Of a stretch of DNA of 64,000 nt, positions 1 through 8,215 are shown piece after piece. How positions within the stretch are numbered: the first letter of the stretch is position 1; each line of letters opens with the position of its first letter. A program made the translations under genes and the position numbers. Below the pieces are notes generated by a model. The model was not told the origin of the DNA, made no database searches, and saw only the letters and a program-made list of their open reading frames with translations. The stretch comes from Streptomyces flavofungini. GTDB taxonomy: Bacteria > Actinomycetota > Actinomycetes > Streptomycetales > Streptomycetaceae. The stretch spans positions 248,001 through 312,000 of the forward strand of contig NZ_CP128846.1 of NCBI RefSeq assembly GCF_030388665.1, written 5' to 3'.

Positions 1-961
1 CGTCACTGGCCAGCGGCCCGCCACGGGTGGACCAGACCGACCCGTTCACGGTCACGACGTGCTTCTTCTTGACGGCGCCCAGCTCCTTGTACGCGGGCTT
101 GGACTGGACGTCCTTCAGGGCCTTCTCGCCGTCGGACGTCAGGGTCGAGAGGAACAGCCAGTCGCCGTCGATCTGGTCGATCTTCTCCAGGCTCAGCGAG
201 GGAGTGTGCGCGTTGCCGTCCTTGTTCTGCGCCTTGGGCCGCTTCAGCCCCATCTCCAGGGCGACGCCGCTGGCGAACTGCTTCTTCTCCATCCAGCTGG
301 GGCCGTCCGGGTTCCAGCGGACGATGGACACCTCGGCGCCCTTGTCGGCGCCGAGCTTCGCACCCGCGGCCTTCGCGGCGGACTCGTGGTCGGAGATGAC
401 TTCGTTGGCCTTGTCGAGCTTGTTCACGGCGTTGCCGATGCCACGGAAGGAGAGCTTCCACTCATCGGTGGGCGCCATCGTCACGAGGGTGGCCGGGGTG
501 ATCTCGCGGAGCTGCTTGAGGACCTGCTCGTCCTGCATGTCGCCGGCCAGGATGAGGTCGGGCTTGGCGGCGACGACCTTGTCCATGACGGGCTGGAGCA
601 GGTTGCCGACGACGTCGATGTCCTTGACCTTGTCGGCCAGGTACGCCGGCGGCTTGTCGAGGCCCTGGCCGTTGGTGATGCCGACGGGCTCGAGGCCCAG
701 GGCGAGGACCGCGTCCAGGTCCTCCTGGGTCAGGGTGACGATGCGCTTGGGGTGCGCGGGGACCTTGACGGTGCGGCCCGTGGCGTCCTTCACCGTGCGC
801 GTGCCGGAGGCCTCGCCCGCCGAGGCGCCCTTGGAGTCCTTCTTGTCCGAGCCGGAGTCGGAACCGCATCCGGTCAGGAGCAGCGCGGCCGCCCCGAGGG
901 CTGCGACTGCCTGTGCCGCGCGGCGCGGCACGAGGGGAAGGGATCTGCGGGGCAGGTTCAT
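1..961 (-). CDS. Iron-siderophore ABC transporter substrate-binding lipoprotein (3' end outside the window)
   Basis: Extracytoplasmic solute-binding protein expected to capture a ferric siderophore and deliver it to an ABC importer. Translation from the ATG at 961 begins MNLPRRSLPLVPRR, has a hydrophobic stretch and a lipobox LLLTGC near residue 31, then a Ser/Asp/Lys-rich linker. A periplasmic-binding fold of the FepB/FatB type follows, with KRIVTLTQEDLDAVLALGLEP, the KPDLILA motif, and a late WSTRGGP. A GGAG lies 7 nt before the ATG. About 320 codons are present and the frame is open to base 1, so only a short C-terminus is missing. It is divergent from the ATPase gene at 1113 and shares its iron box. 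No permease is visible; it may lie to the left. Family assignment is firm; the ligand is inferred from the family and the iron box. Confidence 0.9.
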   Translation of the reverse strand, partial: MNLPRRSLPLVPRRAAQAVAALGAAALLLTGCGSDSGSDKKDSKGASAGEASGTRTVKDATGRTVKVPAHPKRIVTLTQEDLDAVLALGLEPVGITNGQGLDKPPAYLADKVKDIDVVGNLLQPVMDKVVAAKPDLILAGDMQDEQVLKQLREITPATLVTMAPTDEWKLSFRGIGNAVNKLDKANEVISDHESAAKAAGAKLGADKGAEVSIVRWNPDGPSWMEKKQFASGVALEMGLKRPKAQNKDGNAHTPSLSLEKIDQIDGDWLFLSTLTSDGEKALKDVQSKPAYKELGAVKKKHVVTVNGSVWSTRGGPLASD

Positions 962-1040
962 CGAAGGCTCCGTGTTCCATGGGACATGACTGCGCGAAGG
1001 AGCGCACGGCCATGCGGCCGCGCCACCCCTCGGCAGAGAC

Positions 1041-1059
1041 TAAGGTTAGCCTTACCTTA
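1041..1059. promoter_or_regulatory. Iron box (DmdR/IdeR/DtxR-type operator)
   Basis: The 19-mer TAAGGTTAGCCTTACCTTA matches the known actinobacterial iron box TTAGGTTAGSCTAACCTAA at 16 of 19 positions. It lies between the divergent binding-protein and ATPase genes. This predicts repression of both by an Fe(II)-loaded DmdR/IdeR regulator and induction under iron limitation. Confidence 0.85.
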
Positions 1060-1112
1060 CAGTTGCGAGGCAAGGGGTTGCCTCACATCCCCCGGGAAGG
1101 GCGAGGCACACA

Positions 1113-1913
1113 GTGGAACTGCGCGTCGAGCGAGTCACCGCCGGATACGCCGGCCGCACCGTGGTCGACCAGGTCGACCTCACGATCGGCTCCGGGCAGG
1201 TGGTGGCCGTCGTCGGCCCCAACGGCTGCGGCAAGTCGACCCTGTTGCGGACGATGGCCCGGCTGCACGCCCCTGATGCGGGGCGGGTCCTGGCCGGTGG
1301 CGCGGACGTGTGGCGGCTGCGCCAGCGCGAGGCGGCGCACCGCATCGCCCTGCTCCCCCAGTCCCCGCAGGCACCCGAGGCCGTCACGGTCGCGGGCCTC
1401 GTACGCTACGGCCGCCACCCGCACCAGGGCCTGTTCCGGCAGTGGTCCCGCGCGGACGAACAAGCCGTGACCAGGGCGCTGGACGCCACCGGCACGACCC
1501 CGCTCGCCGAGCGCCGCCTCGACGAACTCTCCGGCGGCCAGCGCCAACGCTGCTGGCTCGCCATGGCGCTGGCCCAGGAGACCCCGGTGGTCCTGCTCGA
1601 CGAGCCGACCAGCGCACTCGACATCGGTCACGCGGTGGAAGTGCTCGACCTGGTCCGCGACATCGCCGCGGGCGGCCGCACCGTCGTCATGGTCGTGCAC
1701 GACCTCGCCGCCGCGGCCCGCTACGCCGACACCGTCGTCGCGATGCGCGACGGCCGCGTCGTGGCGTCGGGGCCGCCGCGCGAGACCATCGACGCCGATC
1801 TGGTGCGCGAGTTGTACGGCATCGACACGGAGATCCTGTTCGCGCCGTCGGACGGCGCGCCGGTCGTCGTGCCGACCGCGCGGACGGCGGCGACGGCCGG
1901 GGGCGGCCGGTAA
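1113..1913 (+). CDS. Ferric-siderophore ABC transporter ATP-binding protein
   Basis: Cytoplasmic ATPase of a FecE/FepC-type iron-siderophore importer, 266 residues, the usual length. Visible motifs are Walker A GPNGCGKST (about 35-43), signature LSGGQ (139-143), Walker B LLDEPTSALD (161-170) and the switch histidine in VVHD (about 196). Translation starts at a GTG; GAAGG lies upstream at 1096-1100. It is divergently arranged with the substrate-binding lipoprotein and is preceded by the iron box at 1041-1059, so both are probably de-repressed when iron is scarce. It must work with a permease not encoded in this window. Confidence 0.93.
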   Translation: MELRVERVTAGYAGRTVVDQVDLTIGSGQVVAVVGPNGCGKSTLLRTMARLHAPDAGRVLAGGADVWRLRQREAAHRIALLPQSPQAPEAVTVAGLVRYGRHPHQGLFRQWSRADEQAVTRALDATGTTPLAERRLDELSGGQRQRCWLAMALAQETPVVLLDEPTSALDIGHAVEVLDLVRDIAAGGRTVVMVVHDLAAAARYADTVVAMRDGRVVASGPPRETIDADLVRELYGIDTEILFAPSDGAPVVVPTARTAATAGGGR

Positions 1914-1950
1914 GGGAACCACGCCCCGGCCGCCCCGGCCCCTCCCCGAC

Positions 1951-2002
1951 TCGCCCGCACCGACCCGCACCGACCCGCACCGACCCGCACCGACCCGCAC
2001 CG
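1951..2002. repeat. 10-bp direct tandem repeat
   Basis: Five head-to-tail copies of CGACCCGCAC (the first copy is TCGCCCGCAC), followed by CG. They sit in the short spacer between the ATPase stop and the GTG of the next gene. The unit is not a multiple of three and the spacer is not coding. A slippage-type minisatellite is the simplest reading. Confidence 0.8.
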
Positions 2003-2018
2003 AAAGGGACTCAACGAG

Positions 2019-2903
2019 GTGACACCCCCGACAGACCCCACCCACCCGGCCGAGACCCCGGCAGCCGCGGCGGCCCGCCTCACCGGACACCCGGCGGCCG
2101 AACAGCGCCGGCTGTCCGGCGCGCTCACCGAAGTCGCCCTCGACGGTGGGCAGTCGGTCGTCGTCAAGCGCGCCGACGCGCCGGGGGCGGCGCGGGCCGA
2201 GGCGGCCGGGCTGCGCTGGCTTGCGGAGTCCGGCACGGTGCGGGTCCCTGCCGTGCGCGGGCACGACCGGCGCTGGCTGGTGATCGACCGCGTCCCGCAG
2301 GGCGCGCCGACCGCCCGGGCAGCCGTCCGGTTCGGCCGCGACCTGGCGGCCCTGCACGCCTGCGGCGCCCCGGCGTTCGGCGCGCCGCCGCCCGACGGCA
2401 CCGAGGACGCGTACATCGGGCTCGCCCCCATGCGGAACGTCTCCGGTGACGACTGGCCGCGCTGGTACGCCGAGCACCGCGTGCTCCCCTACGTGCGGCG
2501 GGCCGTCGACGACGCGACGGTGTGCCCCGCCGAGGCGGACGTCGTCGAGCGGGCCTGCGCACGGCTGCCCGAACTCGCCGGACCCGCGGAGCCGCCCGCC
2601 CGGCTGCACGGCGACCTGTGGAACGGCAACGTCCTGTGGGGCGCCGACGGGCAGGCCTGGCTGATCGACCCGGCCGCGCACGGCGGACACCGGGAGACCG
2701 ACCTCGCCATGCTCCACCTCTTCGGCTGCCCGCACCTCGACGACGTACTGGACGGCTATCAGGAGGCGTCCCCTCTCGCGGACGGCTGGCGCACACGCGT
2801 CGGCGTGCACCAGCTGTTCCCGCTCCTGGTGCACGCCGTGCTCTTCGGCCGGGGTTACGCCGAGCAGGCCGTCGCGGTGGCACGGGCCGCGCTCACGCAC
2901 TGA
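2019..2903 (+). CDS. Fructosamine-kinase / aminoglycoside-phosphotransferase family kinase
   Basis: ATP-dependent small-molecule kinase of the fructosamine kinase family, 294 residues. The family phosphorylates ketosamines (glycated amines) or ribulosamines for deglycation. The kinase-fold signatures are an N-lobe lysine in VVVKR (about 50), the catalytic loop LHGDLWNGNVLW (about 196-206) and the metal-binding Asp of LIDPAAHGGHRETDLAML (about 217), which is close to the FN3K signature. The start is a GTG with AAAGGG about 11 nt upstream. It lies downstream of, and in the same direction as, the iron-transport ATPase with a 105-bp gap, so it may or may not share its transcript. The substrate cannot be read from the sequence. 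Confidence 0.85.
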   Translation: MTPPTDPTHPAETPAAAAARLTGHPAAEQRRLSGALTEVALDGGQSVVVKRADAPGAARAEAAGLRWLAESGTVRVPAVRGHDRRWLVIDRVPQGAPTARAAVRFGRDLAALHACGAPAFGAPPPDGTEDAYIGLAPMRNVSGDDWPRWYAEHRVLPYVRRAVDDATVCPAEADVVERACARLPELAGPAEPPARLHGDLWNGNVLWGADGQAWLIDPAAHGGHRETDLAMLHLFGCPHLDDVLDGYQEASPLADGWRTRVGVHQLFPLLVHAVLFGRGYAEQAVAVARAALTH

Positions 2904-2907
2904 CCTG

Positions 2908-2921
2908 GAGCGGATCCGCTC
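2908..2921. terminator. Short palindrome between convergent genes
   Basis: GAGCGGATCCGCTC is a perfect 14-bp palindrome lying between the kinase stop and the stop of the convergent minus-strand gene, and overlapping the latter. It could act as a weak bidirectional terminator, but the arms are short and there is no loop or U-tract. Confidence 0.3.
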
Positions 2922-3306
2922 AGGCGGGCACCCGCCGCGCCCTCGTGGTCACTCCGTCCGTCACGGCGACCCCAAGGCCGCCGGAAACGGCCTTGCGGGG
3001 CTCCTCGTCGATCGGCACCACGGCCCGGACCGCGCCGAACGCGGCCGCCGTGGCCCTGCGGGCGATCTCCTGGGTGGTGCCGTCCGCCTCGGTCCACTGA
3101 CAGGTCAGTTCGCGGTAGTCGTCGACGGCCGCCTCCACTGCCTTGGTCATGCGCCGGTGCAGGGCGATCTCACGGTCGGCCGCGGGGCGGGCGTAGAGCG
3201 CGCGGATCGCGGCGCGGAGTTCGGCGGCTTCGTCGGGGCGTATCGCGTGCTGCTCGCTGCGGTCGACGAGGTGCAGAAGCTGGTGGAGAGCGTAGTGCTC
3301 GTTCAT
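2920..3306 (-). CDS. Conserved-looking hypothetical protein, 128 aa
   Basis: Function unknown. The chosen start MNEHYALHQLLHLV at 3306 is preceded by a strong AGGAGG Shine-Dalgarno. The open frame extends further upstream to 3471, but that part is Arg-rich and has no ribosome site. The N-terminal 75 residues look helical and charged (RPDEAAELRAAIRALYARPAAD), the middle has RELTCQWTEADGTTQEIARRATAAAFGAV, and the end is basic. No signal peptide, membrane segment or known motif was recognised. It is convergent with the kinase gene. Confidence 0.6.
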   Translation of the reverse strand: MNEHYALHQLLHLVDRSEQHAIRPDEAAELRAAIRALYARPAADREIALHRRMTKAVEAAVDDYRELTCQWTEADGTTQEIARRATAAAFGAVRAVVPIDEEPRKAVSGGLGVAVTDGVTTRARRVPA

Positions 3307-3454
3307 GGGTCGCCTCCTGTTGTGGGCCGCCGAGACAAGTGCCCGCCGCCGCGCAGCGCGACGAGCATGATCCCCGCATACCCGCCGATCGCCTTGTCGC
3401 ACCCCTTCCGGGGAGAACTTCTGTTCGTGGGAGCGCTCCGACCGCTCCCCGCCC

Positions 3455-4528
3455 TCAAGGGACGTGAGCACCGACCGCTTCCGCGGTGGTGCGGAACCGG
3501 GCCCGGTACGCGGTCGGCGCGACCCCCAAGTGCTGTTGGAACACCCGGCGCAGCGACTCCGACGAGCCGAACCCGGCGCGCCGCGCGACCTCTTCGACGG
3601 TGTCGGGGCCCGCCTCCAGGAGGGCCCGGGCCGCTTCGAGGCGTACGGCTTCGACGTACTGCCCGGGCGTCATGCCGGTCTCGGCGCGGAACAGGCGGCC
3701 CAGGTGCCTGGCGCTCACTCCCGCCTGCCGGGCCAGCGAGTCGAGGCTGTGGTCGGCCGTGGGGTCGGCGGTGACGGTGTCCATGACGCGGCGCACGACC
3801 GTCCCCTTGGAGGGCTCCGGCGCGAGCCTCTTGCTGAACTGCGACTGGCCGCCGGGCCGGGCCATGAAGACGACGAGTTGGCGGGCGACGTCGCGGGCGA
3901 GGTGCGCGCCGTGGTCGTCCTCGACCAGGGCGAGGGCCAGGTCGATGCCCGCCGTCACCCCGGCCGAGGTCACGACGGGCCCGTCCCGCACGAACAGCGG
4001 GTCCGCCGCGACCCGCACCCGCGGGTAGGCGGTGGCCAGCTCCCGGGCCAGCTCCCAGTGCGTGGCGGCGCGTCGGCCGTCCAGGAGCCCCGCCTCGGCC
4101 AGGACGAACGCCCCCGCGCACACGGAGGTGACCCGTGGGGCGAGGGCGGCGAGCGCCGCGGTCAGGCCGACGAGGTCGGTGTCGGCGACCGCGCGTCGCC
4201 AGTCGCGGCGGCCGGGGACGACCAGCGTGTCGATGCGGCGCGGCAGTTCGGCCGGGGTGGTGTCGACACCGACGCGCACCCCCGATGACGTCCATGCGTC
4301 GTGTCCGGTCGTGGACACGACGCGCAGGTCGTAGCGGGCGCCGTAGGAGTTGGCCGTGGTGAAGACCTCGGCCGGGCCGCTCACGTCGAGGAGCTGCACG
4401 CCGTCGAAGGCAACGAGGACGACGACGTGCCGCCTCCCCTTTCCGGCCGTACGGGTGCTCCCGGCCGTACGGGTGCTCCCCGTGCTTCCGGCGCTCTCGG
4501 CCCTCCCCTCGCGGGCTACTCCGCCCAC
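3455..4528 (-). CDS. GlxA-family transcriptional regulator (DJ-1/PfpI domain plus AraC HTH)
   Basis: DNA-binding regulator of the GlxA/FtrA class. The DJ-1/PfpI-like sensory domain starts at VVVLVAFDGVQLLDVSGPAEV (about residues 34-54) and holds the conserved Cys of VTSVCAGAFVLAEAG. The C-terminal AraC/XylS double helix-turn-helix includes LARQAGVSARHLGRLFR and VARRAGFGSSESLRRVF. The only plausible start is a GTG at 4528 inside the end of the upstream HD-hydrolase gene, giving a 13-bp overlap and about 357 residues. The first 30 residues include two copies of an 18-bp repeat (STRTAG twice). A good AGGGGAGG lies just before the conserved domain but is followed by CAC GTC rather than a start codon. 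Overlap with the HD gene implies coupled translation. Confidence 0.85.
   Translation of the reverse strand: MGGVAREGRAESAGSTGSTRTAGSTRTAGKGRRHVVVLVAFDGVQLLDVSGPAEVFTTANSYGARYDLRVVSTTGHDAWTSSGVRVGVDTTPAELPRRIDTLVVPGRRDWRRAVADTDLVGLTAALAALAPRVTSVCAGAFVLAEAGLLDGRRAATHWELARELATAYPRVRVAADPLFVRDGPVVTSAGVTAGIDLALALVEDDHGAHLARDVARQLVVFMARPGGQSQFSKRLAPEPSKGTVVRRVMDTVTADPTADHSLDSLARQAGVSARHLGRLFRAETGMTPGQYVEAVRLEAARALLEAGPDTVEEVARRAGFGSSESLRRVFQQHLGVAPTAYRARFRTTAEAVGAHVP
4444..4479. repeat. Two tandem copies of an 18-bp unit inside the GlxA-like gene
   Basis: CGGCCGTACGGGTGCTCC occurs twice head to tail. The unit length is a multiple of three, so the duplication adds six residues (STRTAG) to the low-complexity N-terminal leader of the regulator without shifting the frame. 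Confidence 0.8.
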
Positions 4529-5139
4529 GGCGAGTCCAGGACGGTGCGGACGAAGTCGCCCCGCTCGAACCCGGGGACGTAGGCATCGAGGACATCCGCC
4601 TTGACGTTGCCGAAGGTCGTCTCGGGCTTGGGGCGGATGCCTTCCGTGAACGCGTGGAGGATGCGCCGCTTGAAGTCCGGGCGGGGGTGCAGGGCCACGA
4701 TCGCTTCGCGGTCGGCTGCGGGGATGTCGTCGTAGCCGATGCCGAGCACGTCGTACTCGACCCCCGCCGTCACGAGGGCGACCTCCGGTTCCATGAACTC
4801 GGGGATGCCGGGCGTCGTGTGCAGCGCGATGGCCGTCCACACCCGGCGGACGCTGTCCTCGGGCAGCCCGTGGCTCCGCAGGAACCGCTTCGCCTCCTCG
4901 GCGCCGTCCACCTCGAACCGCCGGCCGCTTCGGCGCGATCCTTCGCCGAGCCCCACGTCGTGGAACATCGCGCCGACGTACAGCAGCTCGGGGTCGAAGC
5001 TCAGGCCGCGGTTGCGGCCCTGCGCCGCGCCGAAGAAGTACACCCGGCGCGAGTGGTGGTAGATCAGCTCACCGGTGGTGTCACGGATCAGCTCGGTGGC
5101 CTCCCGTGCCACCCTCGTGTCGGGCACCCTCACGTCCAC
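4516..5139 (-). CDS. HD-domain metal-dependent hydrolase
   Basis: Soluble HD-superfamily protein of 207 residues, resembling small HD hydrolases of the cyanamide-hydratase-like/YfbR type. Metal-ligand candidates are HH at 28-29, the HD pair in MFHDVGLGEG (H60, D61) and H107 in IALHTTPG. The substrate is unknown. The last 13 bp overlap the GlxA-family regulator gene downstream, so the two are translated from one transcript. The regulator probably controls this or nearby genes in response to a compound the hydrolase handles. It is divergent from the sirtuin gene across a 243-bp gap. The start ATG (MDVRVPDTRVARE) is the furthest upstream. Confidence 0.85.
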   Translation of the reverse strand: MDVRVPDTRVAREATELIRDTTGELIYHHSRRVYFFGAAQGRNRGLSFDPELLYVGAMFHDVGLGEGSRRSGRRFEVDGAEEAKRFLRSHGLPEDSVRRVWTAIALHTTPGIPEFMEPEVALVTAGVEYDVLGIGYDDIPAADREAIVALHPRPDFKRRILHAFTEGIRPKPETTFGNVKADVLDAYVPGFERGDFVRTVLDSPWAE

Positions 5140-5382
5140 GCCGCTCCCCTCACCCAGTCACTCAGCGTCCTCGCTTCCACACCCATGTCTCCGCCCGCCT
5201 CTCCGTACGGCCCTCTGCGTGTCTTCCTGCACCTCAAGGATCACGTGGGCAACAGGGCGGCGCCATGGCGGTCAGGACAGGTGTCCCACAGATCAGGACA
5301 TCGCACCGGGGCGCCGGAGCGCCGCGCCTCCCCACGCGAATCCCATGGCCCGCACCGGCACCCCCCGCCTAGGCTCGACGCC

Positions 5383-6108
5383 ATGACCAATCCCCTCGTC
5401 GCCCTCCTCAGCGGAGCCGGCATCTCCACGGACTCCGGCATCCCGGACTACCGCGGGCCGAACGGCCTGTGGCGGCGCGACCCCGACGCCGAGAAGCTCG
5501 TGACGTACGAGTACTACATGGGCGATCCGGAGATCAGGCGCCGCTCGTGGCAGATGCGGCGCGCGAACCGGACGCTCCAGGCGGAGCCCAACGCCGCGCA
5601 CCACGCCGTGACGGCGCTGGAGCGCTCCGGGGTGCCGGTGCGCGTCATCACCCAGAACGTGGACGGCTTGCACCAGCTCGCCGGGATGCCGGACCGCAAG
5701 GTCCTTGAGCTGCACGGCACCGCCCGCACGGTGATGTGCACGGAGTGCGGGGCGCGCGGTCCGATGACGGAGGCACTGGCCCGCGTCGAGGCGGGCGAGA
5801 GCGACCCGGCGTGCCTGGAGTGCGGCGGCATCCTCAAATCGGCGACGGTGATGTTCGGCGAGCGTCTCGATCCGGCGGTCCTCGGCGAGGCCGTGGCCAT
5901 CGCGGAGGCCTGTGACGTGTTCATCGCGGTCGGCACCACCCTCCAGGTGCAGCCCGCCGCGGCCCTCGCGGGCCGCGCCGCCGAGCACGGCGCCCGCCTG
6001 ATCATCGTCAACGCCGAGCCCACTCCGTACGACGACCGGGCCGACGAGGTCGTACGCGAACCGATCGGGACGGCGCTGCCCGCACTCCTGGGCCGGATCG
6101 CCGACTAG
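5383..6108 (+). CDS. NAD-dependent protein deacylase, Sir2 family
   Basis: Cytoplasmic sirtuin that removes acyl groups from lysines using NAD+. It has 241 residues, as in CobB-type bacterial sirtuins. NAD-binding motifs are GAGIST (11-16) and TQNVDGLH (90-97). The catalytic His is in LELHGTA (111), and four zinc cysteines lie at about 119, 122, 144 and 147. No Shine-Dalgarno precedes the ATG. Instead TAGGCT lies 7 nt upstream (5370-5375), as expected for a -10 box serving a leaderless mRNA. Its stop shares the bases CTAG with the stop of a convergent GNAT acetyltransferase, an arrangement that places a possible acetylase and deacetylase side by side. Confidence 0.93.
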   Translation: MTNPLVALLSGAGISTDSGIPDYRGPNGLWRRDPDAEKLVTYEYYMGDPEIRRRSWQMRRANRTLQAEPNAAHHAVTALERSGVPVRVITQNVDGLHQLAGMPDRKVLELHGTARTVMCTECGARGPMTEALARVEAGESDPACLECGGILKSATVMFGERLDPAVLGEAVAIAEACDVFIAVGTTLQVQPAAALAGRAAEHGARLIIVNAEPTPYDDRADEVVREPIGTALPALLGRIAD

Positions 6109-6764
6109 GGCCGCTTCTTGACGTACTCGGCCGTGGCAGGCCTCCCGCCCATCGACGTCGCCCTCTCGAGCACGGCCTCCGCATGGCTCTCGGGAACGGA
6201 TGTCTCGACCTTCAGCCGTGTCATGCCCGGACCCTGGCAACTCACCCGACCAGCGCTTCCACGCAGCCGCCCGCGCCACGCCTCATCGCCCAGCACACGG
6301 TCGGCTGCCGCCTGTCGACTGATCACGAACCGCAACTCCGGCCGTTCCCAGGCGACCTTCGGCGGCGACGGAGCGACCGTGCCCACCCTCTCGGCGCCCA
6401 GGCGTCGGTAGAACGGCTCCGCCGGAGGATGCGAGACCACGCGCACGTCACCGAGTCCGGCGTTCCCCGCCTGCTCGGTCATGTGCGCGACCAGGAGGCG
6501 GCCGACGCCCATCCCCTGAGCCTCGTCCGCCACGAACATCAGGTCCAGCTCCGGGGGTTCGAGCACCAGGGCGTACAACCCGAGCACCCGCCCGCTCTCG
6601 TCCCCGGCCACGAAGACCTGGTGCCGGGCGATGTAGTCGGGGGTGACCCGGTAGTCGGCGGTCATCGAGGCGTACTGCCCCCGATAGGCCTCAGCTCCTC
6701 GCACCAGCGCCGTGAGGCGCTCTGCGTCCTGCCTGACAGCACGTCTGATCATCGTCGCTCGCAT
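6105..6764 (-). CDS. GNAT-family N-acetyltransferase with C-terminal extension
   Basis: Acetyl-CoA-dependent N-acyltransferase. The GNAT core is in residues 1-150, with AEAYRGQYASMT, LDLMFVADEAQGMGVGRLLV (acetyl-CoA loop motif QGMGVGRLL) and AEPFYRRLGAERVG. About 50 extra residues follow (MTRLKVETSVPESHAEAVLE and EYVKKRP at the end), longer than a typical one-domain GNAT. The chosen ATG at 6764 has no Shine-Dalgarno, but TATACT lies 6 nt upstream (6771-6776), suggesting a leaderless mRNA; a second in-frame ATG is at 6752. It converges on the sirtuin gene and the stop codons overlap. The substrate is unknown. Confidence 0.85.
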   Translation of the reverse strand: MRATMIRRAVRQDAERLTALVRGAEAYRGQYASMTADYRVTPDYIARHQVFVAGDESGRVLGLYALVLEPPELDLMFVADEAQGMGVGRLLVAHMTEQAGNAGLGDVRVVSHPPAEPFYRRLGAERVGTVAPSPPKVAWERPELRFVISRQAAADRVLGDEAWRGRLRGSAGRVSCQGPGMTRLKVETSVPESHAEAVLERATSMGGRPATAEYVKKRP

Positions 6765-6953
6765 CCGGGAAGTATAGGGGTGACCCCGCCTTGGGGGTAT
6801 TACCAAACCCCTCCGCCCTGCCCCAGGACCGCAGGCCGGACTCAGCACGCACACAGCTCAACACCAGTCCCACAGACCGGGATTGCGCACAGGTGTGGCA
6901 TGGTGGATCAACTAACGATTCGGATGTCCGAACGTCCGCGTAGGGGGACCTTC

Positions 6954-7274
6954 ATGCGCTTTCGTACCGCCGCGGCCTCTGCCGCACTCGTCCTGTGCGC
7001 CACGGCTGGTGCGGCGGCCTGTTCCTCCTCGTCGGATGCCGCGGACTCCAGCCGGCCCGCTAACCCCTCCGGATCCGACAAGTCCGTCGTCGACGACGTG
7101 CAGGGGCGGATCGAGACGGGCAAGCGTCAGGCGGGCGCGCCGGAGGCGGAGGGGCGGGACTCCACGGAGTGCGCGACCTCCGCCGCCGAGATCCCGCAGA
7201 AGTGCGCCCTCGACGTGTCGTTCTCCGAGAGCACCGACGGCGCGCCGGCGGCCGGGGAGCCTGACGCGCGGTGA
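6954..7274 (+). CDS. Small secreted lipoprotein of unknown function
   Basis: A 106-residue protein with a typical lipoprotein signal: basic MRFRTAAASAALVLC, hydrophobic core, and lipobox ending AAC near residue 23, followed by a Ser-rich linker. The mature part is short and polar (SVVDDVQGRIETGKRQAGAP, STECATSAAEIPQKCALDVSF) with two cysteines that could form a disulfide. AGGGGG lies 6 nt before the ATG. No known domain is seen, so only the membrane-anchored extracellular location is inferred. Confidence 0.7.
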   Translation: MRFRTAAASAALVLCATAGAAACSSSSDAADSSRPANPSGSDKSVVDDVQGRIETGKRQAGAPEAEGRDSTECATSAAEIPQKCALDVSFSESTDGAPAAGEPDAR

Positions 7275-7447
7275 GGCCGGCGCCGCAGGTCAGACCGTCG
7301 CGACCGTAGGCGTCCCGGCGCGAGTGCGCGCCTTGTCACGCGCCGGAAGCCCCTTCCCCCGCATACGCAGATCCATTAACCTCACATCCCGTTCACAATT
7401 GAAACAGTGGCCCCGGATCAGGGGTCAGGGGGCGGGGGTAGTGGATC

Positions 7448-7975
7448 ATGCGTGCCAACTGGCGTGTGAAATGGAGTGTTCTCGCTGGCGCGTCGGCACT
7501 CGCGGTCTCGGCCGTCACGGTGACGCCCGCACTCGCGGAGGAGCCGCCAGGAGGCCTGCAGGAAGTGCAGATGCCCATGGACGTGGAGATCCTCGAAGGC
7601 ATCGCCCCGGCGCCCGAGACGCCGGTGCCGTTCATGGACGGAGCGCCCAAGGCCGCTGCCGCGTCCGGCGCGTGCCTCGGATCGACCGCCGTCTACGGCG
7701 CGCGGGGCTGCTTCGAGCACAGCGGCGACATCGTCTGGGCCCGCGACACGGAGAAGGACGGCATGTCCGCGGCCGTCGGAATCTACACCGACTACGGCCG
7801 TCCCGCCGCGGTCTGCGTCAACAGGCTCGGCGTGAACACGTGGGCGACGTGCGACAAGGACTACCGCGAGGACGGGAAGGTCCGGCTGCGGGTCATGCGC
7901 TACGACAGCGGCAACGGCAAGTTCTACCAGCCCGAGACGTGGTCCGGCTGGATTCCGGTCGACGGCCGGTACTGA
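7448..7975 (+). CDS. Secreted hypothetical protein, 175 aa
   Basis: The protein starts MRANWRVKWSVLAGASALAV and has a Sec signal peptide with likely cleavage after PALA (about residue 30). The mature region has an acidic proline-rich segment (MDVEILEGIAPAPETPVPFMD). A compact C-terminal domain follows with four cysteines (ACLGSTAVYGARGCF, AVCVNRL, WATCDKD) and tryptophan-rich ends (WSGWIPVDGRY), suggesting a disulfide-stabilised beta fold. No catalytic motif is recognised and the function is unknown. It stands alone, followed by a possible hairpin terminator. Confidence 0.75.
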   Translation: MRANWRVKWSVLAGASALAVSAVTVTPALAEEPPGGLQEVQMPMDVEILEGIAPAPETPVPFMDGAPKAAAASGACLGSTAVYGARGCFEHSGDIVWARDTEKDGMSAAVGIYTDYGRPAAVCVNRLGVNTWATCDKDYREDGKVRLRVMRYDSGNGKFYQPETWSGWIPVDGRY

Positions 7976-7978
7976 CCG

Positions 7979-8031
7979 GCCTCGACCGGGCCGCCCAGGC
8001 TTGACCGGGCCGACCAGCACGGTCGAGGCCG
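7979..8031 (+). terminator. Candidate hairpin terminator with long loop
   Basis: GGCCTCGACCG (7979-7989) and CGGTCGAGGCC (8021-8031) are perfect 11-bp inverted arms just after the stop of the secreted protein gene. The loop is about 31 nt and there is no U-tract, so termination is plausible but not certain. Confidence 0.4.
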
Positions 8032-8215
8032 CGGCAGGCCGGAGAGTCCCCGGCCCACCTCGGCCGTTGACATGTGGGGGCATTGTCACGGCCTGGCTAC
8101 GGGATCGGTCGGCAGGCGCTCGGGACGGGGGCCGTGCGCGAGGGTGTGCGGGACGGGGTATGCACCGGGCGGGGGTCAACTCCCCGGCCGGTCATGGGAG
8201 TTCGAGGAGTCGACC

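Noticed and set aside
59..1276. Long plus-strand ORF of 405 codons at the left edge
   Set aside because: It is antisense to the siderophore-binding lipoprotein, whose translation has a lipobox and family motifs; the plus frame has no domain or ribosome site.
1951..2002. CRISPR-like array in the 10-bp repeat
   Set aside because: Units are contiguous without spacers and far too short; no cas genes in the window.
6776..6800. CCCCGCC/GGGGG-type inverted repeat before the GNAT gene, considered as a CsoR-like copper operator
   Set aside because: The match is only G/C runs around a short spacer; no CsoR gene or copper gene is nearby.
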